This document shows, one piece after another, positions 1 through 5,951 of a DNA stretch of 7,832 nucleotides. The notes under the pieces were generated by a model. The model did no database searches. It worked only from the letters and a program-made list of their open reading frames with translations, and was not told the origin of the DNA. Source of the DNA: JBGPIT01 sp041485125 (GTDB lineage: Bacteria; Desulfobacterota; Binatia; UTPRO1); the NCBI GenBank assembly GCA_041485125.1, contig JBGPIT010000241.1, positions 1 to 7,832 on the forward strand. The letters run 5' to 3'. Within the stretch, counting starts at the first letter, position 1, and every line of letters starts with the position of its first letter. The translations under genes and the position numbers were made by a program.

Positions 1-1
1 C

Positions 2-574
2 GGGCTCGCCATCGGAACGTTCGTGGTGGTGCTCGCGGGCACGCGGCGTGCGACCACGATCGCCGTGATCGCCGCCGCGACCGTGCTCTTCGTCCTCGTG
101 CAGCGTCCCGATCGCTGGATGTCGATGCGTGGCCCCGGCGACGCCGACCGCCTGCGCATCATGCGCACCTCGCTCAGCCTCGCAGTCGAGCATCCCGTTC
201 TCGGTATCGGCTTCGGCATCAACAACCTCGAGGAGCACTTCCCGGCCCGCTTCGAGGCGCTCTACGGCGAGCGGCTCTTCCGTTTCCACTCGGCGAACCA
301 GATCGTCGACCTGCTCGTCGGCACCGGCATCGTCGGCACGGTGCTCGCGCTCTGGTGGACCGTCGCGCTCGGACGCGCAGCGGCGCACCACACCAGACGT
401 GCCGCCGGCGCCGAGCGCCTCCGCGCTGCCGGCACCCTCGGCGCGCTGGTCGCGATCGCGATCATGAGCCTCGCCGAGCCACCGCTCTACAGCGGCAAGC
501 TCGTGCTCGTCCTCTTCGTCGTCGTCGGCTCCGTGCAGGGCTCGCTCCGGTCCGGGACCGATGAGCCGGCGTGA
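2..574 (+). CDS. O-antigen ligase/polymerase-like membrane protein, C-terminal part (5' truncated by window edge)
   Basis: The frame is open to the left edge, so the start lies outside the window; the GTG at 23 is merely the first internal start codon. Counting from that GTG, a hydrophobic helix spans about residues 11-26. A hydrophilic, presumably periplasmic loop follows, with arginines at 43 and 45, EHPVLGIGFG at 56-65 and a histidine at 89 (FHSANQ). Further membrane segments lie at about 95-115 and 138-170, and the tail is short and polar. The arrangement 'R...A..HP.LGIGFG...H....G..G' is typical of the Wzy_C/O-antigen ligase family, inner-membrane proteins that polymerise or ligate undecaprenyl-linked polysaccharide. 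Ligase (WaaL-type) and polymerase (Wzy-type) cannot be separated from this fragment. It converges with purA, with only 24 nt between the stop codons and no clear terminator there. The glycosyltransferase at the right edge suggests a surface-polysaccharide neighbourhood. Confidence 0.82.
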   Translation, partial: GLAIGTFVVVLAGTRRATTIAVIAAATVLFVLVQRPDRWMSMRGPGDADRLRIMRTSLSLAVEHPVLGIGFGINNLEEHFPARFEALYGERLFRFHSANQIVDLLVGTGIVGTVLALWWTVALGRAAAHHTRRAAGAERLRAAGTLGALVAIAIMSLAEPPLYSGKLVLVLFVVVGSVQGSLRSGTDEPA

Positions 575-598
575 AGCGCGGCTGCGAGGCGATCGACT

Positions 599-1879
599 TC
601 AGTCGAGGACGATGGTCTCCTCGCGCCGCGCGCCGACGGAGATCATGCTGAACGGCGTGGCGGTGAGCTCCTCGAGACGATCGACGTAGCGGCGCGCGTT
701 CTTTGGGAGATCCGAGAGACGGCGCGCCTGCGTGAGCGGCTCGGTCCAGCCGGGAAGCTCCTCGTACTCGGGCGTGACGCTCTCGATGAGGCGCGTGCTC
801 GCCGGCACGCGCTCGAAGCGCTCGGCGCCGGCGCGATACGCCGTGCACACCAGGAGCTTCTCCATGCCGGTCAGGACGTCGAGCTTGGTGAGCGCGATGC
901 CGGTCAGTCCGTTCAGCCGTGCGGCTTGGCGGACGATGACGGCGTCGAACCAGCCGCAGCGGCGCGGGCGCCCGGTCGTCGAGCCGAACTCGTCGCCGAC
1001 GTCGCGCAAGCGGTCGCCGACGTCGCCGAGCTGCTCCGTGGGGAAAGGACCGTTGCCGACGCGGGTGGTGTACGCCTTGCAGATGCCGATCACCTTCTGA
1101 AAGCTTCCCGGCCCGACGCCGGCGCCGGCACAGACCGCCCCCGACACGGTGTTCGACGAGGTCACATACGGGTACGTGCCGTGATCGACGTCGAGCATGG
1201 TGCCCTGCGAGCCCTCGAAGAGGACGTGCCGGCCGGCGTCGATCTCGCGGTGGAGATAGAGCGCGGTGTCGGTGACGTAACGACGGATCTGCTCGGCGAG
1301 CAGACGGTACGCGTCGAAGATCGGGGCGAACTCGAGGCCGGGCTCCTTCAGGATCGCGCTGAGGTAGATGTTCTTCTCCGCGAGCGCGCGCTCGAGCTTC
1401 TCACGGAAGACGTCCTCGTCGAGGAGGTCGCAGACGCGGATCCCCGTCCGCGCCATCTTGTCCTCGTAGGTCGGGCCGATGCCGCGACCGGTCGTGCCGA
1501 CGGCGCCTTTGCCGCGCAGTCGCTCGCGCGCGAGGTCGATCGCCTTGTGGTACGGCAGGATCAGGTGCGCCTCCTCGCTGATCTTGAGGCAGGCGTCGTC
1601 GGTCAAGAAGCCGCGCTTGCGGAGCGCGGTCAGCTCCTGCACCAGCACCGCGGGATCGAGGACCACGCCGTTGGCGATGACGCAGATCTTGCCGGGATTG
1701 AGGACGCCCGACGGGATCAGGTGCAGGACGGTGCGCTCGTCATCGACGATGAGCGTGTGGCCGGCGTTGTTGCCGCCTTGGAAGCGGACGACGATGTCGG
1801 CCTCCGCGGCAAGGATGTCGACGACCTTGCCCTTGCCTTCGTCGCCCCACTGCACTCCGACGACGACCGTGGTCGGCAT
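599..1879 (-). CDS. purA: Adenylosuccinate synthetase
   Basis: The product is 426 aa, close to the usual length (about 430). It is a cytoplasmic enzyme of purine synthesis: IMP + aspartate + GTP gives adenylosuccinate, the first committed step to AMP. Visible signatures are the N-terminal QWGDEGKGK loop (residues 10-18) with catalytic Asp13, GGNNAGH at 35-41 with catalytic His41, the IMP-contacting GTTGRGIGP at 128-136, FEGSQG at 221-226, STTGRPRRCGW at 300-310, the guanine-recognition TKLDVL at 331-336, and SVGARRE near the C-terminus. It appears intact. The ATG shares one base with the serA stop (TGATG), and a GAGG five nt upstream lies inside the last serA codons, so translation is probably coupled to serA. 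It is the last gene of the riboswitch-led operon. An open frame continues upstream of this ATG, but that is read-through in a shadow frame of serA. Confidence 0.97.
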   Translation of the reverse strand: MPTTVVVGVQWGDEGKGKVVDILAAEADIVVRFQGGNNAGHTLIVDDERTVLHLIPSGVLNPGKICVIANGVVLDPAVLVQELTALRKRGFLTDDACLKISEEAHLILPYHKAIDLARERLRGKGAVGTTGRGIGPTYEDKMARTGIRVCDLLDEDVFREKLERALAEKNIYLSAILKEPGLEFAPIFDAYRLLAEQIRRYVTDTALYLHREIDAGRHVLFEGSQGTMLDVDHGTYPYVTSSNTVSGAVCAGAGVGPGSFQKVIGICKAYTTRVGNGPFPTEQLGDVGDRLRDVGDEFGSTTGRPRRCGWFDAVIVRQAARLNGLTGIALTKLDVLTGMEKLLVCTAYRAGAERFERVPASTRLIESVTPEYEELPGWTEPLTQARRLSDLPKNARRYVDRLEELTATPFSMISVGARREETIVLD

Positions 1880-3471
1880 CAGAGCCTCAGCAGCTGTGCC
1901 GAGATGATGTCCGGTGAGCGGCGCAGCTCCTCGAGAACGGGCTCCGGTACTGCCTCGTCGACGTGGAAGAACGAGATCGCCATGCCGCCGACGCGCTCGC
2001 GGCCGAGCTCGAGGCCGGCGATGTTGATGCCGCGCGTCCCGAGCAGCGTCCCGACCCTGCCGACGACTCCCGGCACGTCGTGGTTGTGCAGCATGAGGAC
2101 GTACCCCTCGGGCACCGCCTCCATGTAGAAGTCGTTGATGCGCACCAGGCGCACCACCTTGTTGCCGAAGACCGCGCCCTCGACCTCGCTCTTCCCCGAC
2201 GCGCGCGTCACCGAGGCGATGATCGAGTTGACGAAGGCGCTCGAGCGGTGGGCGCGCGCCTCGGTGACGGTGATGCCGCGCTCGCGCGCGATCGCGGGCG
2301 CATTCACGTAGTTGACGCTGGCGTCGAGGAACGGGCTCAGGAAGCCGCGCAGGATCGCGTTCGTCACCGGCCGCGAGTCGAGCTCGGCGATCTGGCCGGC
2401 ATACTCGACCCGCAGCGCCGTCACCGGATCGGTCGCGAGCTGCGCCAAGAAGCTGCCGAGCTTCTCTCCGAGCAAGAGGTACGGCTGCAGCAGCGCCAGC
2501 ATGTCGCGGCTCACCGACGGCATGTTCACGGCGGCCTCGACCTCGCCGCGCAGCAGGAACTTGCTGATCTGCTCGGCGATCGCGATCGCGACGTTCACTT
2601 GCGCCTCGCTGGTCGCGGCGCCGAGGTGCGGCGTCGCGATCACCTGCGGCAGCGCCAAGAGCGGGTGGTCCTTCGGCGGCGGCTCCTCGACGAAGACGTC
2701 GAGCGCGGCGCCGGCGACGTGGCCCGACTTGATCGCCTCCGCGAGGTCGCGCTCGTCGACGATGCCGCCGCGCGCGCAGTTCACGATCCGCACGCCTTTC
2801 TTCATCTTCGCGATCGCCGCCTTGTTGACGAGGCCCTTGGTCTCGGGCGTGAGAGGGGTGTGGACGGAGACGAAATCGGAGCGCGCGTAGAGCTCGTCGA
2901 GCGTGGCGAGGTCGAGACCCATCTTCGCCGCCGCCTCGGGGGTGACGAAGGGGTCGTAGCCGATGACGCGCATGCGGAGACCCTGGGCGCGCTCGGCGAC
3001 GATCCGGCCGATGTTGCCGAGGCCTATGAGGCCGAGCGTCTTGTTGCAGACCTCGGTGCCGGTGAACTTCGTGCGCTCCCACTTGCCGGCGTGCAGTGAC
3101 GCGTCGGCCTGCGGGATCCAGCGCGCGAGCGCGAGCATCAAGGTGATCGTGTGCTCGGCGGTGGTGACGTTGTTCCCGCCGGGCGTATTCATGACCACGA
3201 TGCCCTTCTTGGTCGCGACCGGGACGTCGATGTTGTCGACGCCGATGCCGGCACGGCCGATCACGCGCAGCTTGCCGGGATTCTTCAGCACGTCGGCGGT
3301 GACTTTGGTGCCGCTGCGGATCACCAGCGCGTCGTAGTTGCCGATCTCCTTCTGTAGATCTGCGGGCGCCATGCCGGGCTTCAGGTCGAGCTCGATCTCG
3401 GGCGAGGCGCGGAAGACGTCGACGCCTTGCGCGTCGAGCGGATCGGTCGCGAGGACTCGGTACGTGGCCAT
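1879..3471 (-). CDS. serA: D-3-phosphoglycerate dehydrogenase, long form with ASB and ACT domains
   Basis: The product is 530 aa, the size of the long SerA type (about 525-530 aa in Bacillus and Mycobacterium). It catalyses the NAD-dependent oxidation of 3-phosphoglycerate to 3-phosphohydroxypyruvate, the first step of serine synthesis. Domain order: split substrate-binding domain (about 1-100 and 290-315), Rossmann nucleotide-binding domain with GLGNIG at 150-155 and the acidic D173 that selects NAD, an intervening ASB domain (about 325-450), and a C-terminal ACT domain (about 456-530) with the NHDVPGVVGRVG signature. Catalytic candidates are Arg234 (NCARGG), a Glu in VEEP (262/263) and His282 (TPHLG). 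The ACT domain suggests allosteric feedback, commonly by serine in this family. The ATG is preceded by GAGGA with a 6-nt spacer, only 14 nt after the aminotransferase stop. The stop overlaps the purA start by one base. Confidence 0.97.
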   Translation of the reverse strand: MATYRVLATDPLDAQGVDVFRASPEIELDLKPGMAPADLQKEIGNYDALVIRSGTKVTADVLKNPGKLRVIGRAGIGVDNIDVPVATKKGIVVMNTPGGNNVTTAEHTITLMLALARWIPQADASLHAGKWERTKFTGTEVCNKTLGLIGLGNIGRIVAERAQGLRMRVIGYDPFVTPEAAAKMGLDLATLDELYARSDFVSVHTPLTPETKGLVNKAAIAKMKKGVRIVNCARGGIVDERDLAEAIKSGHVAGAALDVFVEEPPPKDHPLLALPQVIATPHLGAATSEAQVNVAIAIAEQISKFLLRGEVEAAVNMPSVSRDMLALLQPYLLLGEKLGSFLAQLATDPVTALRVEYAGQIAELDSRPVTNAILRGFLSPFLDASVNYVNAPAIARERGITVTEARAHRSSAFVNSIIASVTRASGKSEVEGAVFGNKVVRLVRINDFYMEAVPEGYVLMLHNHDVPGVVGRVGTLLGTRGINIAGLELGRERVGGMAISFFHVDEAVPEPVLEELRRSPDIISAQLLRL

Positions 3472-3485
3472 CGGCGGTCCTCGCC

Positions 3486-4643
3486 TCAGCCGCGCGCCGC
3501 GGCCGGCGGCATGCCTTCCGCCAAGACGGTCTGCGCCGCGCCGACGCCGGTGCCGAGCTTCACCTCGTGGCCGAACATGCCGAGCCCCATTTCGAGCGCC
3601 GAGAACGCGGTCACGATGTCGAAGCCGTCGATGTAGCCGAGGTGCGCGACGCGGACGATCTTCCCCTTGAGCTGGTCCTGCCCGCCCGCGAACGTGACGC
3701 CGACCTGATCGCGGAGATAGCCGACGATCTTGCCGGTGCCCTCGGGCAGAAAGATGCCGGTCGTCGCCGGGCTGGGGCTCTCGGGCGCGACCAGGCGCAG
3801 GCCGAGCGCCTGCGCGCCGGCGCGCGTCGCCCGCGCCAAACGATCGTGACGCGCGAAGACGTTCGGCAGGCCTTCCGCGAACATCATGCGGAGCGCCTCG
3901 TGCAAGCCGAAGATCAGCGAGATCGCCGGCGTCCAGGCAGTGGTGTGCTTCTGCTGGTTGTCGCGCTCGCGCTTCAAGTCGAAGTAGAAGCGCGGCGTCT
4001 TGGCGGTCGCGTTGGCGCGCCATGCCTTCTCCGAGAGCGCGAGGAACGCCAGGCCGGGCGGCAGCATCAGGGCCTTCTGCGATCCGGTGATCAGGATGTC
4101 GATGCCGAGCGCGTCCATCGGCAGCGCCATGACGCCGACCGCGGTGATCCCGTCGACGACGAGCAAGGTCTCGCGCTCGCGGGTGAGGCGTGCGATCGGC
4201 GCGACCGGGTGCAGCGCGGTCGTCGAGGTCTCGCTCGCTTGCATCAGCACGAGCTTGGTCTCGGGGTGCTCGCGCAGCGCGCGCTCGACCACGGCGGGAT
4301 CGACGGCCCGCCCCCACTCGACCTTGATCTCGTCGACCGTGAGGCCGTACGCGGCGGCGATCTTCCCCCAGCGCTCGCCGAATTTGCCGCCGTTCACGAC
4401 CAAGACGCGGTCACCGGGTGACGTCGTGTTGATGACCGACGCTTCCATCGCACCGGTCCCCGACGAGGCGAGCATCAGAACGTCGCTCGTGGTGTCGAAG
4501 AGGCGCTGCAAGCCTTCCTGCGCCTGCGCGAAGATCGCTTCGAACTGCGGCGTACGGTGGTGAATGATCGGCTGCGCCATGGCCAGCAGCACTTCGGGAG
4601 GGACGGGCGTCGGCCCCGGGGCGAGCAAATATTTCTTGATCAT
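3486..4643 (-). CDS. Class V PLP-dependent aminotransferase (alanine/serine-glyoxylate type), probable phosphoserine-forming enzyme
   Basis: The product is 385 aa, normal for the family. Visible class V (fold type I) features are the N-terminal LAPGPTPVPP (7-16) and HHRTPQF (28-34), the PLP-phosphate loop SSGTGAMEA (60-68), Asp164 (VVDGITAVG) for the pyridine nitrogen, the Schiff-base lysine Lys190 in TGSQKALMLPPG (186-197), and Arg331 (KIVRVAHLG) in the position that binds the substrate carboxylate. The sequence resembles alanine-glyoxylate/serine-pyruvate aminotransferases rather than classical SerC. As first gene before serA, it most likely converts 3-phosphohydroxypyruvate to phosphoserine; the archaeal class V enzyme MJ0959 is a precedent for such a role. 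Glyoxylate amination to glycine is the main alternative. That the two genes share an operon is seen directly; the substrate is inferred. The start is supported by TGAGGA at 4656-4651 with a 7-nt spacer. It is the first gene downstream of the ZTP riboswitch. Confidence 0.9.
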   Translation of the reverse strand: MIKKYLLAPGPTPVPPEVLLAMAQPIIHHRTPQFEAIFAQAQEGLQRLFDTTSDVLMLASSGTGAMEASVINTTSPGDRVLVVNGGKFGERWGKIAAAYGLTVDEIKVEWGRAVDPAVVERALREHPETKLVLMQASETSTTALHPVAPIARLTRERETLLVVDGITAVGVMALPMDALGIDILITGSQKALMLPPGLAFLALSEKAWRANATAKTPRFYFDLKRERDNQQKHTTAWTPAISLIFGLHEALRMMFAEGLPNVFARHDRLARATRAGAQALGLRLVAPESPSPATTGIFLPEGTGKIVGYLRDQVGVTFAGGQDQLKGKIVRVAHLGYIDGFDIVTAFSALEMGLGMFGHEVKLGTGVGAAQTVLAEGMPPAAARG

Positions 4644-4669
4644 GAGACGGTCCTCAGCGGGTCCTGGGC

Positions 4670-4708
4670 AAAAAAAAGCCTGGACCTTGTCGTCTCAGAG
4701 GCCCAGGC
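4670..4708 (-). terminator. Intrinsic terminator (attenuator) of the riboswitch expression platform
   Basis: On the minus strand, GCCTGGGCC (4708-4700) pairs with GGTCCAGGC (4686-4678) as a 9-bp stem with one G-U pair and a 13-nt loop, directly followed by eight T (4677-4670). It lies 26 nt before the aminotransferase ATG, inside the leader, so it acts as an attenuator rather than a gene-end terminator. Its 5' arm contains most of the aptamer pseudoknot strand (CGCC, 4709-4706) and the whole 3' strand of P3 (4703-4701), so it can form only if the aptamer 3' domain opens. On the plus strand the hairpin is not followed by T, so it is directional. Confidence 0.93.
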
Positions 4709-4773
4709 GTTCGGCTCCTGAAAGGTCGCACTCCCTCGTGGTGCTCCACGCAAAAACGCCAGTCGTGCGTACC
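4701..4773 (-). promoter_or_regulatory. ZTP (pfl-motif) riboswitch aptamer
   Basis: Read on the minus strand, the leader folds as follows. P1 is CGCAC (4769-4765) with GTGCG (4731-4727), extendable by GGT/ACC (4773-4771 with 4726-4724) across one bulged A. The conserved GACTGGCG segment is at 4764-4757. P2 is CGTGG (4750-4746) with CCACG (4741-4737) and an AGCA loop. GGGAG (4735-4731) follows P2. P3 is GCC (4715-4713) with GGC (4703-4701), enclosing a loop whose CGCC (4709-4706) pairs with GGCG (4760-4757) as a pseudoknot, extendable to GGCGTT/AACGCC. The order, the ACTGGCG and CGCCTGGGC blocks and the pseudoknot match the ZTP riboswitch, which senses the purine intermediate ZMP/ZTP. The downstream genes (serine synthesis and purA) fit its known one-carbon and purine regulon. 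No covariance search was run; the call rests on reading motifs and pairings. Confidence 0.92.
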
Positions 4774-4794
4774 GATCGTCGATGTGAGGCGCGA

Positions 4795-4823
4795 ACCGTA
4801 ACGAAGGCCCCTCAGACTGTCAA
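4795..4823 (-). promoter_or_regulatory. Sigma70-type promoter of the aminotransferase-serA-purA operon
   Basis: On the minus strand a perfect TTGACA (4823-4818) is followed by a 17-nt spacer and TACGGT (4800-4795), which keeps the important T1, A2 and T6 of the -10 box. Transcription would begin near 4788, about 15 nt before the aptamer P1, giving a leader of roughly 145 nt. The agreement between promoter position, aptamer and attenuator supports all three. It is a motif-based call. Confidence 0.7.
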
Positions 4824-4837
4824 GGTGCTGCTTGACA
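4818..4837. repeat. Inverted repeat TGTCAAG-N6-CTTGACA in the divergent intergenic region
   Basis: Two perfect 7-nt arms (4818-4824 and 4831-4837) are separated by GTGCTG. The left arm holds the -35 box of the leftward operon promoter; the right arm contains an identical TTGACA reading rightward toward the amidohydrolase gene. A 6-nt core with symmetric arms is also the form of a dimeric repressor site. The rightward box has no convincing -10 at 16-19 nt spacing (TCACCG at 17 nt), so a rightward promoter is weakly supported. If used, its transcript would start almost at the amidohydrolase ATG (4869). Confidence 0.55.
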
Positions 4838-4868
4838 ACCGGCGAACGGAGATGTCACCGACAAGCGG

Positions 4869-5951
4869 ATGGAACGCAGGCGCGACCTCCCGGTCATCGA
4901 CGCGGACGGCCACGTGTACGAGCGCGCCGACGAAATCTTCGATTTCCTGCCCGCGCCGTACGCCGGGCGACAGACGGTGCTCGGTTTCCCGTTGTGGCCG
5001 ACCGGCGACGGCTTCCAGCGCGGCGCGATCCACGCCCGTCTCGGCTTGCACGAGAGCTTCGAAACCTCACCGGAAACGTGGGTCGACTTTCTCGACCGCG
5101 CCGGCATCACCGAGACCGTCCTCTACCCGACCGCAGGGCTGGCGCACGGCTTGATCCGCGACCCGGAGTGGGCGGTCGCGCTGTCACGCGCCTACGACGA
5201 CTGGATCGCCGAGCGCTACCTCGCGGTGAACACCAGACTCCACGGCGTCGCGCTGCTGCCGTTGCAGGACCCGACCGCCGCGGCCGACGAGCTGCGCCGT
5301 GCCGTCGACGAGCTCGGCATGATCGGCGGCGTGCTGCCGGCGGTCGGCCTAGCAAAGCCCCTCGGCCACGCCGACTACGATCCGGTCTACGCGCAAGCGG
5401 AGCGTCTCGACGTGCCGCTCGCCGTGCACGGCGGCCCATCGCACGGTCTCGGCCTCGACCTCCTCGGCCACTTCGCGCAGGTGCACACGCTCGCGCATCC
5501 GTTCGCGCAGATGACGCAGCTGACGAGCATCGTCATGAGCGGCGTGCTCGATCGCTTTCCGCGGCTGCGCATCGCCTTCCTCGAAGCGGGCGTCGCCTGG
5601 GTGCCGTTCCTGATCGAGCGCATGGATCGGGCGTTCGAGATCCGTCGCTTCCCCGAGTATGTCGGCGCCGCGACGCAGCTGCCGAGCACATACGTGCGCG
5701 GCGGCAACGTCTACTTCAGCCCGGAGCCGAGCGAGGCCGACCTCGGCACGGTCGCCGCGAGCCTCGGCGGCGCCGGCCTGCTCTTCGCCTCGGACTTCCC
5801 GCACGAGGTGAACCTCGAGCGTTGCCGGCGTGAGCTCGACGAGCTCCGCACCCGCGCCGACCTCTCGCCGTCGTTGCGCCGGGACGTGCTCGCGGGCAAC
5901 GCGCGCCGCTTCTACGGCCTGCGCGACGCGCATGCGCAGGTCGCGGTGTGA
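4869..5951 (+). CDS. Amidohydrolase family 2 (ACMSD-like TIM-barrel) protein
   Basis: The product is 360 aa, with no signal peptide or membrane segment, so it is likely cytoplasmic. Signatures of the amidohydrolase_2 superfamily are VIDADGHVYE (9-18) at the first strand, a metal or substrate histidine in LAVHGG (His187), HTLAHPF (206-212), RIAFLEAGVAWVPFLIERMD (234-253) and the late-barrel aspartate in ASDFPHE (Asp309). Glu239 occupies the 'FLEAG' position where decarboxylases such as ACMSD usually carry histidine, a variant common in uncharacterised members. Family reactions include hydrolysis and non-oxidative decarboxylation of aromatic or cyclic acids; the substrate here is unknown. The ATG at 4869 is the first possible start after an in-frame TGA at 4833. 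No good Shine-Dalgarno is adjacent (GGAG at 4848-4851 is 17 nt away). The stop overlaps the next gene's GTG by 4 nt, so the two are probably co-translated. Confidence 0.88.
   Translation: MERRRDLPVIDADGHVYERADEIFDFLPAPYAGRQTVLGFPLWPTGDGFQRGAIHARLGLHESFETSPETWVDFLDRAGITETVLYPTAGLAHGLIRDPEWAVALSRAYDDWIAERYLAVNTRLHGVALLPLQDPTAAADELRRAVDELGMIGGVLPAVGLAKPLGHADYDPVYAQAERLDVPLAVHGGPSHGLGLDLLGHFAQVHTLAHPFAQMTQLTSIVMSGVLDRFPRLRIAFLEAGVAWVPFLIERMDRAFEIRRFPEYVGAATQLPSTYVRGGNVYFSPEPSEADLGTVAASLGGAGLLFASDFPHEVNLERCRRELDELRTRADLSPSLRRDVLAGNARRFYGLRDAHAQVAV

Noticed and set aside
591..608. TCGACT-TC-AGTCGA palindrome at the purA stop as a terminator between the convergent genes
   Set aside because: The 2-nt centre cannot form a loop with all arms paired; the residual 4-bp stem has no T tract on either strand, so it is not a supported terminator.
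926..2128. Long plus-strand open frame (400 codons) opposite purA and the end of serA
   Set aside because: It is a shadow of the high-GC minus-strand genes. Its translation is low-complexity Asp/Arg/Ala-rich with no motifs, while the opposite strand encodes complete PurA and SerA.
1880..3082. N-terminal extension of PurA suggested by an open frame reaching to 3082
   Set aside because: The extension is an out-of-frame Arg-rich translation of serA; PurA family similarity begins exactly at the ATG ending at 1879, which has a ribosome-binding site.
4670..4788. Other leader classes for the operon (T-box, glycine or SAM riboswitch, leader peptide)
   Set aside because: There is no T-box core, no glycine-tandem or SAM K-turn motifs, and no serine-rich short reading frame, whereas the pfl blocks and pseudoknot all match.
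4564..5154. 196-codon plus-strand open frame crossing the riboswitch leader
   Set aside because: It runs antisense through the aptamer, terminator and promoter and then out of frame through the amidohydrolase start; composition is Ser/Arg/Thr-rich without motifs.
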